From Oscillospiraceae bacterium (GTDB lineage Bacteria > Bacillota > Clostridia > Oscillospirales > Ruminococcaceae), in assembly GCA_019420135.1 (NCBI GenBank), contig JAHZHS010000059.1, positions 1 to 12,098 on the forward strand: 12,098 bases of DNA, in the 5' to 3' direction. The position numbers and the translations under genes were made by a program. The notes under the pieces are model-generated. The model was not told the origin of the DNA and ran no database searches. It saw nothing but the letters and a program-made list of their open reading frames with translations. This document shows, one piece after another, positions 1 through 6,540 of this stretch (the stretch's first letter is position 1; every line of letters starts with the position of its first letter).

Positions 1-266
1 AGGCGGCGGGCATCTCCTGCGTCATCGCCAAGAGTTTTGCCCGCATCTTCTACCGCAACTCCATCAACATCGGCCTGCCCATTCTGGAATGCCCCGCCGC
101 CAGTGAGGCCATCCGGGAGGGCGACGTGGTCAGCATCGACTTTGACACCGGCGTCATCACCGATGAAACCACCGGCCAGACCTTTGAGGCTACTCCCTTC
201 CCGCCTTTTATCCAGAAGATCATCGCGGCGGGCGGGCTGATGAATTCTCTCAAAGAAAAAGCGTAA
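1..266 (+). CDS. leuD: 3-isopropylmalate dehydratase small subunit, 3' end only
   Basis: This is the C-terminal 88 codons or so of LeuD; the 5' part lies outside the window. LeuD is the small, swivel-domain subunit that with LeuC isomerises 2-isopropylmalate to 3-isopropylmalate in leucine biosynthesis in the cytoplasm. The reading frame (first full codon at base 3) gives the family signature AKSFARIFYRNSINIGLPIL followed by a typical LeuD end (TTGQTFEATPFPPF, then a short helix) and TAA at 264-266. The segment around IFYRN contributes to substrate recognition in the family. It lies 13 bp before leuB, so the two are surely one operon; leuC probably lies just upstream (inference). Nothing suggests damage. 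Confidence 0.95.
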   Translation, partial: AAGISCVIAKSFARIFYRNSINIGLPILECPAASEAIREGDVVSIDFDTGVITDETTGQTFEATPFPPFIQKIIAAGGLMNSLKEKA

Positions 267-279
267 GGAAGGGGTTCCC

Positions 280-1350
280 ATGCAGAAAAACATTGCACTG
301 ATTTACGGTGACTGCGCAAGTCCTGAGATCGTGGCGCAGGCCGTCCGGGTGCTGGACAAGATCGCCGAGAAACACGGCCATACCTTCACCTACACCCGCG
401 CCTGGATGGGCGGCGAGGCCATCGACAAGTTCGGCGATCCCCTGCCCCAGAGTGAGCTGGACAAGTGCCTGGCCTCCGACAGCGTCCTGCTAGGCGCGGT
501 GGGCGGCCCCAAGTGGGAGGGCATGCCCGGCGACAAGCGCCCTGAGAAGGGCCTGCTCCGGCTGCGCGCCGGGATGGGGCTTTACTCCAACAACCGCCCG
601 GCCAAGATCTGGCCCCAGCTGGCCGATGCCAGTCCCCTGAAAAAAGAGATTGTGGACAAGGGCATCGACTTCATTGTGGTGCGGGAGCTCATCGGGGGCG
701 TCTACTTTGGCGAGCACAAGACCGAGACCGCGAACGGCGAGGAGAAAGCCACCGACGTGATGAGCTACTCCGAGCATGAGATCGAGCGCATCGGCCGCAT
801 CGGCTTTGAGACGGCCATGAAGCGCCGCAAGCGCCTGACCTGCGTGGACAAGGCCAACGTGCTGGACACCAGCCGTCTGTGGCGCAAGGTCATGCACCGG
901 CTGCAGGCCGACTACCCCGAGGTGGAATACCGGGAGATGTTTGTGGACAACGCCGCCATGCAGATCTGCAAGGACCCGTCCCAGTTCGACGTCATCGTCA
1001 CCGAGAACATGTTCGGCGACATTTTGTCCGACGAGGCCAGCGAGATCACCGGTTCCATCGGCATGGTGCCGTCCTCCAGCCTGGGCGCCGGGACCTGCGG
1101 GCTGTATGAGCCCATCCACGGCTCCGCCCCCGACATTGCGGGGCAGGACATTGTCAACCCCATCGCCTGCATCCTGTCCGCGGCCATGATGCTGCGGTAC
1201 AGCTTCGGCATGGGAGCAGAGGCCGACGAGATCGAATCCGCCGTCAACGCAGTGCTGGACAAGGGTCTGCGCACCGCCGACATCTGGCAGCCGGGCTGTG
1301 AAAAGATCAGCTGTACGGCCATGGGCGATGCGATTCTTGCCGAGCTTTGA
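280..1350 (+). CDS. leuB: 3-isopropylmalate dehydrogenase
   Basis: LeuB oxidises and decarboxylates 3-isopropylmalate with NAD+ to 2-oxoisocaproate, the third leucine-specific step. The 356-residue product has the family's usual length. Visible catalytic parts are the substrate arginines around RLRAGMGLYSNNRPA (R94, R106), R135, Y142 in GGVYFG, K191 in VDKANVL, D223 in FVDNAAMQ, and D247/D251 in GDILSDEAS, the metal-binding signature. The cofactor loop LYEPIHGSAPDIAG follows at about 275-288. The ATG is preceded by the purine-rich stretch AAGGAAGGGG at a suitable distance and lies 13 bp after leuD. One oddity: the N-terminal loop, normally GDGIGPE, reads GDCASPE here (residues 10-16), while all catalytic residues are kept. 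A related beta-decarboxylating dehydrogenase is the only alternative; the leuD neighbour makes LeuB nearly certain. Confidence 0.95.
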   Translation: MQKNIALIYGDCASPEIVAQAVRVLDKIAEKHGHTFTYTRAWMGGEAIDKFGDPLPQSELDKCLASDSVLLGAVGGPKWEGMPGDKRPEKGLLRLRAGMGLYSNNRPAKIWPQLADASPLKKEIVDKGIDFIVVRELIGGVYFGEHKTETANGEEKATDVMSYSEHEIERIGRIGFETAMKRRKRLTCVDKANVLDTSRLWRKVMHRLQADYPEVEYREMFVDNAAMQICKDPSQFDVIVTENMFGDILSDEASEITGSIGMVPSSSLGAGTCGLYEPIHGSAPDIAGQDIVNPIACILSAAMMLRYSFGMGAEADEIESAVNAVLDKGLRTADIWQPGCEKISCTAMGDAILAEL

Positions 1351-1387
1351 TCCTGCATCGCTTCACAACATTGCTATCTTCTGATTG

Positions 1388-1481
1388 GGCATTTTAGAGG
1401 GAAGAATGCCGATTGCCCGGCAGTTTGGCCGGGATAGACAAAGACCCGCCCCTGCCGCAGTGTGCGAGCGGCGGGAACGGG
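1388..1481 (+). other. cluster of three stem-loops in the leuB 3' region
   Basis: Between the leuB stop and its terminator there are three non-overlapping hairpins on the plus strand: GGCATT (1388-1393) with AATGCC (1405-1410); CCCGGC (1416-1421) with GCCGGG (1428-1433); and a longer one with outer arm CCCG/CGGG (1445-1448 with 1478-1481), a 2x2 internal loop, and inner arm 1451-1458 with 1468-1475. The terminator follows eight bases later. No ORF or known RNA family is recognised. It may be a structured 3'UTR protecting the leu mRNA or a small RNA released from it; both are inference. Confidence 0.4.
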
Positions 1482-1488
1482 CAAAGCA

Positions 1489-1540
1489 AAAACCTCCGTT
1501 TCAGCCATGTGCGGGCTGGATGCGGAGGTTTTCTTTTTTT
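1489..1540. terminator. bidirectional intrinsic terminator between leuB and the asparaginase gene
   Basis: A perfect 10-bp stem AAAACCTCCG (1489-1498) / CGGAGGTTTT (1523-1532) encloses an inner CAGCC/GGCTG stem (1502-1506 with 1514-1518). On the plus strand it is followed by CTTTTTTT. On the minus strand the stem end supplies GGTTTTTG. It serves the two convergent genes, leuB from the left and the asparaginase from the right. Confidence 0.9.
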
Positions 1541-1565
1541 GTTTGATACCGCTTTGTGTCCGGCC

Positions 1566-2558
1566 TCACAGCAGATCGTGCTGCACCGGGATGGTGAAGA
1601 GGCGCTGTGCCTCGGCGGGGTCGGAGGTTCGGGCCAGTGCCCACATCAGCTTGGTGACCACCGCCTCGGGGGTCATGTCCCGGGCCTCCAGCACGCCGGG
1701 GAGTTCCCGGGCAATGCGTCCCACCTCGTATACAGAGAGGTCGCTGCCCTCGTGCTGAACCTGGGTGGAAAAGACCGCCAGCCGTCCGCCGGCCAGCCAG
1801 TCCCGCACCGCATGAAGCATGGGGCCGTCCTTTCCGCCGGGCAGGCCGCCCACGCCGAATCCTTCAATGACGACAGCGCGGTAATGGGGCGCCAGCGCCG
1901 TGAAGATCTCGGCGCCCATCCCCGGTACCAGACGCAGCACAAAGACCGCCGGGTCCATGCGGGTATAAAATTGCACCGGAGGCAAATCGGCAGGGGTGGG
2001 CAGGAAGGGAATCAGCCGGTCATCCCGAAAAACGGCCGTCTCCGGATAGTCAATGCTGGAAAAGGCGTTGAGGCTTTTGCTGCGCACCTTGCGGGCCCGG
2101 GTGCCGAGAATGACCTTGTTGTCAAACACGATCTGCACGCCCCAGGCCCCCGGAGCCGTGGCGTAGGCAAAGGCATGGAGCAGATTGTTGCGGGCGTCGG
2201 TGTCACGGTTGTAGATGGATTTCTGGCTGCCGGTGAGCACAATTGGCTTGGCAGTGTTCTGGATCATGTAGCTGAGGGCCGCCGCCGTGTAGGCCATGGT
2301 ATCGGTGCCATGAGCCAGGACAAAACCGTCATATTTCTCATAGTTGTCCCGGATGGCCGCCGCCATGCCGCACCACTGTTCGGGGCCGATGTTGGTGGAA
2401 TCCAAATCGTAAAGCTGCAGCGTGTCGATGCTGCACATCCCGGCCAGTTCCGGCACCGATTGCAGCAGTTCCTCCGCCGTGATGGCCGGGGCAAGGCCGC
2501 GCTCGGTAGGCTTGCAGGCGATGGTGCCTCCTGTGGCCAAAAGCAAGATCTTTTTCAT
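1566..2558 (-). CDS. ansA: L-asparaginase, cytoplasmic type I-like
   Basis: Hydrolyses L-asparagine to aspartate and ammonia. The 330-residue product has the full asparaginase/glutaminase pattern: LLATGGTIAC at the N-terminus with nucleophile T12, the second active-site signature AHGTDTM (T85, D86), VLTGSQ at 107-112, and a lysine (K157 in GTRARK) aligning with the catalytic lysine of E. coli asparaginases. There is no signal peptide, so the enzyme should be cytoplasmic (AnsA-like rather than the periplasmic AnsB type). The start at 2558 was chosen because the conserved strand begins at MKKILLLATGG and AGGAAG lies seven bases before this ATG; an upstream in-frame start at 2585 would add nine unsupported residues. 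It is monocistronic, with a clear sigma-A promoter at 2595-2623 and a terminator at 1489-1540. Confidence 0.93.
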   Translation of the reverse strand: MKKILLLATGGTIACKPTERGLAPAITAEELLQSVPELAGMCSIDTLQLYDLDSTNIGPEQWCGMAAAIRDNYEKYDGFVLAHGTDTMAYTAAALSYMIQNTAKPIVLTGSQKSIYNRDTDARNNLLHAFAYATAPGAWGVQIVFDNKVILGTRARKVRSKSLNAFSSIDYPETAVFRDDRLIPFLPTPADLPPVQFYTRMDPAVFVLRLVPGMGAEIFTALAPHYRAVVIEGFGVGGLPGGKDGPMLHAVRDWLAGGRLAVFSTQVQHEGSDLSVYEVGRIARELPGVLEARDMTPEAVVTKLMWALARTSDPAEAQRLFTIPVQHDLL

Positions 2559-2594
2559 CTGGTAACTTCCTGTCCTTTTACTCAAACTCTTTCT

Positions 2595-2623
2595 ACTCTA
2601 CCTATGGGACAGAATTTTGTCAA
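2595..2623 (-). promoter_or_regulatory. sigma-A type promoter of the asparaginase gene
   Basis: On the minus strand, a consensus -35 TTGACA (plus 2618-2623) is followed after exactly 17 bp by TAGAGT (plus 2595-2600) as -10. The start codon is about 37 bp downstream of the -10. No operator-like repeat is obvious. Confidence 0.75.
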
Positions 2624-2664
2624 GAGTTGTCGGCTTTTTCCTGACGGGAAACCATTTTTACCCA

Positions 2665-2700
2665 AAAAGCCCGGATGCCTGTACCGGCATCCGGGCTTTT
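2665..2700. terminator. strong bidirectional intrinsic terminator after the thiol/lipoprotein unit
   Basis: A perfect 15-bp inverted repeat, AAAAGCCCGGATGCC (2665-2679) and GGCATCCGGGCTTTT (2686-2700), has a six-base loop. On the minus strand it comes three bases after the lipoprotein stop codon and ends in a U run (TTTTTGGG). It separates the unit starting near 6450 from the asparaginase promoter. Confidence 0.92.
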
Positions 2701-2703
2701 GTT

Positions 2704-3159
2704 TCATTCATCCAGAGCGGCAGAAACCACAAAACGATCCATACCGGACTCGGTCGTCACGGTAATCAGGTAATAATATACTGTCTTGAAATGAATGGAG
2801 ACTCCGTTTTCTTCCTGCGTCAGGGTGTAATCCAGTTTGGGCACCACATAATTTGCCGTGTACAGACGCATCCCCGTCTCATACGGTTCGGCAAAGCGGA
2901 CCTGTACCTCTTCTTCCGTTATCCCATCAAGATACAGATCCGGACGGCCATCGGCAATATACAGAACAGCCGTCTCAGGGGTCTGGGCAGGATCCATCCA
3001 AAGGTCGGTTGTCCCCTCCCCGATATCACATTTATAAAATGTAGCTGTGACCCCGGAGTTTGGCAGCGTGAGCTGCATAGTGGGCTCGGGTTCCTGCGCA
3101 CCGCAGGCCGTCAGCAACAGCAGCAGAGCAGCTGCCAGGCAGAGAAAACGTCGTTTCAT
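2704..3159 (-). CDS. small putative lipoprotein of unknown function
   Basis: A 151-residue secreted protein. It starts with KRR, a hydrophobic stretch AALLLLL and the lipobox LTAC, so signal peptidase II should cut before C19 and anchor the protein to the outer face of the membrane. The mature part is mostly predicted beta strand with many acidic and aromatic residues, including FYKCDIGEG at 41-49, TANYVVPKLDYTL and TVYYYLITV. I do not recognise a domain. The ATG at 3159 has GGAAGG just upstream. The gene follows the DinB-like gene by 39 bp, with only a short GC hairpin (about 3184-3199) and no U run between them, and is the last gene before the terminator at 2665-2700. Cotranscription with the thiol genes is likely but not proven, and does not by itself give it a thiol role. 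Confidence 0.85.
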   Translation of the reverse strand: MKRRFLCLAAALLLLLTACGAQEPEPTMQLTLPNSGVTATFYKCDIGEGTTDLWMDPAQTPETAVLYIADGRPDLYLDGITEEEVQVRFAEPYETGMRLYTANYVVPKLDYTLTQEENGVSIHFKTVYYYLITVTTESGMDRFVVSAALDE

Positions 3160-3198
3160 GGATTCCTTCCTTTGTTATGTAGCGCCGCCGGGCGGCGG

Positions 3199-3720
3199 TC
3201 AGCGGTAGGGATCGTAGGGAACTTTGGGGAAGTCGGTGCCCAGGTCCAGCGTTTTGGGACAGAGCCCCGTCTCACACACTACAAAGCCCATCAGCATGCC
3301 CAGATGCAGATGCAGATGCCGGTACTGGGCCAGGATCAGAGTAAAGCGCGTCCACTCGCAGTGCTCCGGTTTCTGAAGCAGATCCTCGTCGTGCAAAGCA
3401 TTGAGATAGAGGGACAGTTTTGCCTTGATGGTGTAAAAGTATTCCTCCATCTGGCGGCGGCCCAGGCGGCCGGTGGGATAGGTCTCCAGATCATCCAGGG
3501 CCGGCGTGTGGATGGGCGGTTCCACAAAATCCTTGTCCCGGGGATTGATGAACCACTGGTCCAGCTTGTGCAGCATATGGTAGACATGCTGCCACAGTGG
3601 GGACCCTGCATATTCCTTGTCCCAGATTTCGTCCGGGATACAATCCATGATGTTCTGCGTCTCCCACAGTGCACGGACAGTCATCTCGGCAATGACCGTC
3701 TTGTATGAGGGTTCCCGCAT
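3199..3720 (-). CDS. DinB/YfiT superfamily protein, putative thiol S-transferase
   Basis: This 173-residue protein fits the DinB/YfiT four-helix-bundle metalloenzyme pattern. There is a histidine-rich helix WQHVYHMLHKLDQWF at 43-57 and a later helix YRHLHLHLGMLMGF in which H135 and H139 form the family's HxxxHxG metal motif; H48 (or H45/H51) would complete the triad. Members of the superfamily include mycothiol-dependent maleylpyruvate isomerase and S-transferases for bacillithiol and glutathione (established). The start at 3720 has AAAGGAGG seven bases upstream. It lies 92 bp after the ATP-grasp gene on the same strand, with no convincing terminator or promoter between, so it is probably in the same transcript as the two ligase genes. 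A detoxifying conjugation role is inferred from that context; other DinB-like proteins have no known reaction. Confidence 0.8.
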   Translation of the reverse strand: MREPSYKTVIAEMTVRALWETQNIMDCIPDEIWDKEYAGSPLWQHVYHMLHKLDQWFINPRDKDFVEPPIHTPALDDLETYPTGRLGRRQMEEYFYTIKAKLSLYLNALHDEDLLQKPEHCEWTRFTLILAQYRHLHLHLGMLMGFVVCETGLCPKTLDLGTDFPKVPYDPYR

Positions 3721-3812
3721 GGCGCGGCCTCCTTTGCGGATGATGCGGGCCTGGACCCGTCGGTATCAGTATTCCACAAAGTACGGCGCACCATACACCG
3801 GCAGCCCGGATG

Positions 3813-5138
3813 TCAGTCTTTTACGATCAGGGTGGGCAAGGTCTTTTCGCTGTACTGGGACGAGATGATGGGCGTCAGCGAAACCCGGGAATAGACGCCC
3901 TGGGGCTTGCCGTCATAGACATAGATGCCGGTAAGATTATAATACCGCGCTTTTTGGAAGCTGTCACCCACCAGACCGTAGTTTTCAGTGACGTAGGGCA
4001 TATAAAATTCCTGCAGCAGATACCCGGCGCGGTCGGTGATGCTCTCCACCACTCGGCGCCAGCCCTCCGCATCATACTCCACGCCCGCATAGACACCGCG
4101 GGAGCCATAGGAGTCCAGAGGTTTCAGAATCCAGGCATCCTTTTCCCGGATGACCTGTTCCGGGTCGGCGTCGGCAAAGGAGCGCGTCACCGGCACATGA
4201 GCCCGGATATAGTCCTGCTCGGCAGGGGTCAGCAGGGCCAGCGTGGCCGGGTCATGAAGCACCCGGAAAATGGTCTTGTTGTGCACCAGCTGGGTGTGGA
4301 AATCCCCCACCAGCAGCACGGCATCATCCCGCACGGCGGCCAGCAGTGCACCGCACTCGTCGTAATGGCTGAGGATATCGCTGGTCACGGCGCGGCGGTA
4401 GATGGCATCCACCGGCAGGCCGGATTTGCCCAGCAGGCAGCCGTCTTTATACCGGAGGTCCCGCACATCACAGACCTCCGCCTGCAGGCCCTTCGCCTCA
4501 AAATGCTCCCGAAAAATCTCAAACTCATTGACGGTACCGCACTCCATAAAGTCCACAATGGCCACCCGGGGCAGGCGGTCGGTGCGGCGGGTGCGCTTCC
4601 ACACGCCGACGAAGGCTTCCACCCAGCTGTCGAAGAGCTCACAGGTGCGGGTGATGTGGGCCGCGGTGAACTCCCGGTAGACGGTGGAATATTTCTGGGC
4701 GTTGTGGAGTTCCCGGTCCTCGTTCATGGCGCTGGTGCCGTCGGTGTTGAACTCACAGAACTTGTAGCCGCCCGTCTCCTCGTTATAGAAAAAGTCGATG
4801 CGCGCCATGGGCAGCAGGGATTCGGTGTGGTGGCTGCGGAGGATCAGCTCCTCGGTGCGCTGATCAAAGCCGAACAGCGCCCGGTAGGACGGGTCGGCAA
4901 AGTAGGCGTCGGCCACCTTGCGGAAGATGCCGTACAGCACCCCGATATCCGACACAAACCGGGCAAAGGTGTCCTCGGTAAAGAGTTTGGGCATCAGGCA
5001 GGTGCGGACATATTCCCCGTGGTGGATCGCCGTCGATCCCTGCATATAGGTCACCAGCTCGCGGTATTCCCGCTCGCTGCGCTGGGGATCGGCCGCAATG
5101 GCGGCCAGATACTCCCGGTCAAGTTGTTGTTCCTTCAT
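3813..5138 (-). CDS. ATP-grasp ligase, glutathionylspermidine-synthase-like
   Basis: A 441-residue cytoplasmic ligase of the glutathionylspermidine-synthase / circularly permuted ATP-grasp type. Such enzymes activate a carboxylate with ATP and form an amide bond. Visible motifs are CEFNTDGTSAMNE at 128-140 (the family's E-F/Y-N-x-D-x-x-T/S element; GspS proteins have a similar EYNADTPTS), DAIYRRAVTSD at 244-254, HNKTIFRVLHDP at 286-297, and the nucleotide-binding WILKPLDSYGSRGVYAG at 336-352. It lacks the N-terminal amidase domain of E. coli GspSA. The start at 5138 has AAAGGGA six bases ahead, and the gene overlaps the end of the glutamate-cysteine ligase gene by 20 bp, implying translational coupling. 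The natural inference is that it extends gamma-Glu-Cys with an amino acid or amine. Whether it makes glutathione, a polyamine conjugate or a new thiol cannot be read from the sequence. Confidence 0.8.
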   Translation of the reverse strand: MKEQQLDREYLAAIAADPQRSEREYRELVTYMQGSTAIHHGEYVRTCLMPKLFTEDTFARFVSDIGVLYGIFRKVADAYFADPSYRALFGFDQRTEELILRSHHTESLLPMARIDFFYNEETGGYKFCEFNTDGTSAMNEDRELHNAQKYSTVYREFTAAHITRTCELFDSWVEAFVGVWKRTRRTDRLPRVAIVDFMECGTVNEFEIFREHFEAKGLQAEVCDVRDLRYKDGCLLGKSGLPVDAIYRRAVTSDILSHYDECGALLAAVRDDAVLLVGDFHTQLVHNKTIFRVLHDPATLALLTPAEQDYIRAHVPVTRSFADADPEQVIREKDAWILKPLDSYGSRGVYAGVEYDAEGWRRVVESITDRAGYLLQEFYMPYVTENYGLVGDSFQKARYYNLTGIYVYDGKPQGVYSRVSLTPIISSQYSEKTLPTLIVKD

Positions 5139-6360
5139 GGTATTCCCTTTCTCGCAATGTGGTGCGCGCAGCGGCCAGTTCCGCCAGCGGGCGAAGCCGG
5201 GCGGCCTGCTCCGTACCGGCGGCACAGTCGGCCGCGGCCTGCATGAGCCAGTCCATCTGCTCGGCGGCGGAAAGACCGTAGACCTCTGCGCCATAGCCCT
5301 TATGGCAGATGGCCTTCTTGGCTGCCTCAATATCCTGCACCGTAACGCCTGCAAACCGCTGTGTCACCGCAGCCAGGGCCTTGGGGCAGGAAAACAGCGT
5401 CAGGATCAGCTGGGCATAGGAGGACAGCCAGGGTTCGGGCAGGCAATCCGCCGAGCGGATCTCGATATAATGCTTGAGGCGGACATCGTAGAAAAACATG
5501 GAGAGGATGTGCTCAATATCCGCATCGGACAGTACTGCACCGTAGACTTCGGCGGCGCACCGGCGGCCGACTGCCTGGGTGTGTTGCCCATGTTTTGCCA
5601 CAATGAGCGGCTGACCCAGCAAATGTTCCGCGTAGGCCGCAAATCCGAAGTTCGCATCCATCAGGCAGGGCACCACGCCGCAGCGGTCGGGGTCCACATC
5701 CTCCCAGATGCGGGTGCGCACGCTGGGGCGATTGTTGGGCGCGGCCTCGTACACCGGCGCATTGTCGGTGAGCAGGGCAAAGAGCGGCGCCAGAATGCAG
5801 GCGGCGCGGTATTTGCGGACAAAGTCCTCCTCACTGAAATAATCCACAGAGGCCTGGGCCGAGGCGGTGGCACGCATCATCTGTCTGCCATGATGGCCGC
5901 TTGTCTGAAAATAGCGGTCCATCTCCCGGTACCGGTCCTTGGGGATGAGGGGCAGGTCATCGGCCCGCCGGGTGGGATGGCAGGCAACATGCCAGACCCG
6001 CAATCCCCGCGCCGCTGCGGCCGCCTCAAACCGGGCGGAAAATTCCCGGTAGATGGCCTCCGCCTCGCTCACATGGTCGGTGGGCATCATGCTGATCTCG
6101 ATCTGGCAGGCCGGCTCCAGCGAAAGCCCATACTGTGGCGCGGCAAATCCCATATAGCTGCCGTCAATGATGACTTCCCTGTCCCCCGGCTGCTGCAGGT
6201 CCCGCATGAGGGCCTGCGCCTGGGCAAAGGTGGCAGGGGTACCGTCCAGGGCGGTGACAAAATGCTCCACCTCCACGCCGACGGTGCCGGGGCCGTCCCC
6301 CTTGCACCCGCGCCGGAAATATTCGGTCATGGCCTGAATCTGTTGCTCCAATTGTGTCAA
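5119..6360 (-). CDS. gshA: glutamate-cysteine ligase, plant-type GCS2 family
   Basis: Joins L-glutamate (gamma-carboxyl) to L-cysteine with ATP, the first step of glutathione-type thiol synthesis. Family motifs appear in order: GVEVEHFV at 28-35 (metal-binding acidic residues), EPACQIEIS at 82-90, MMRATASAQASVDY at 161-174, RTRIWEDVDPDRCG at 215-228, and KHYIEIRSAD at 296-305. Its length (413 residues) suits the short GCS2 proteins; EgtA of ergothioneine synthesis is a relative and an alternative role. I chose the TTG at 6360: GGGAGG lies six bases before it, while the in-frame ATGs at 6399 and 6387 lack a good ribosome site, and the second sits in a hairpin loop. If 6399 is used, 13 residues are added. 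It is the first gene of the unit driven from 6450-6478. Confidence 0.88.
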   Translation of the reverse strand: MTQLEQQIQAMTEYFRRGCKGDGPGTVGVEVEHFVTALDGTPATFAQAQALMRDLQQPGDREVIIDGSYMGFAAPQYGLSLEPACQIEISMMPTDHVSEAEAIYREFSARFEAAAAARGLRVWHVACHPTRRADDLPLIPKDRYREMDRYFQTSGHHGRQMMRATASAQASVDYFSEEDFVRKYRAACILAPLFALLTDNAPVYEAAPNNRPSVRTRIWEDVDPDRCGVVPCLMDANFGFAAYAEHLLGQPLIVAKHGQHTQAVGRRCAAEVYGAVLSDADIEHILSMFFYDVRLKHYIEIRSADCLPEPWLSSYAQLILTLFSCPKALAAVTQRFAGVTVQDIEAAKKAICHKGYGAEVYGLSAAEQMDWLMQAAADCAAGTEQAARLRPLAELAAARTTLREREYHEGTTT

Positions 6361-6377
6361 GGGTTCCCTCCCCCTGC

Positions 6378-6395
6378 GCCCGGTCATTGCCGGGC
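6378..6395 (-). promoter_or_regulatory. leader hairpin just upstream of the gshA ribosome binding site
   Basis: GCCCGG (6378-6383) and CCGGGC (6390-6395) form a perfect six-pair stem with a six-base loop. In the minus-strand mRNA it ends five bases before the GGGAGG Shine-Dalgarno (plus 6367-6372). One alternative ATG (6385-6387) is in the loop, which argues that this stretch is leader and not coding. A role in translation control is possible. Confidence 0.4.
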
Positions 6396-6449
6396 ACATT
6401 GTCTCTTGTGTAGATGGCGTTTCCCGCTGCTTTGTGCGGCGGCACCGAC

Positions 6450-6478
6450 ATTGTACAACAAAAAATCCGCCGTTGCAA
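6450..6478 (-). promoter_or_regulatory. sigma-A type promoter for the gshA unit
   Basis: On the minus strand, TTGCAA (plus 6473-6478) and TACAAT (plus 6450-6455) are separated by exactly 17 bp. A/T-rich runs upstream (plus about 6495-6535) resemble an UP element. The -35 hexamer overlaps one arm of an inverted repeat GTTGCA-N17-TGCAAC (plus 6472-6477 and its partner about 17 bp upstream), a possible regulator site. The leader before the TTG start would be about 80 nt. Confidence 0.75.
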
Positions 6479-6540
6479 GGAAAAGTTAGACAAATGCAAC
6501 TTTCGTTTTTTTGTTTTGCTCTTTTCCGCCCGCGGCATGC

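Noticed and set aside
1413..2765. A long plus-strand open frame (450 codons) opposite the asparaginase gene.
   Set aside because: It is a shadow of a GC-rich gene: the minus-strand frame has full asparaginase motifs, a ribosome site and a promoter, while the plus-strand product has no recognisable domain and reads across the terminators.
3766..3803. A minus-strand tail reading PVYGAPYFVEY then stop, in another frame just after the ATP-grasp stop codon, which could be a frameshifted C-terminus or tiny peptide.
   Set aside because: The open frame has no start codon after its upstream stop, and the ATP-grasp protein already ends at a plausible C-terminus (TLIVKD). A frameshift would need direct evidence.
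5139..5354. Upstream extension of the ATP-grasp frame through the end of gshA.
   Set aside because: The extension is low-complexity Pro/Arg sequence in the shadow of gshA, whereas ATG 5138 has a good ribosome site and begins a sensible helix.
3810..6489. Two long plus-strand open frames opposite the ATP-grasp and glutamate-cysteine ligase genes.
   Set aside because: They are shadows of the real minus-strand genes, which carry conserved family motifs. The plus frames have no ribosome site or motif and would cross the gshA promoter.
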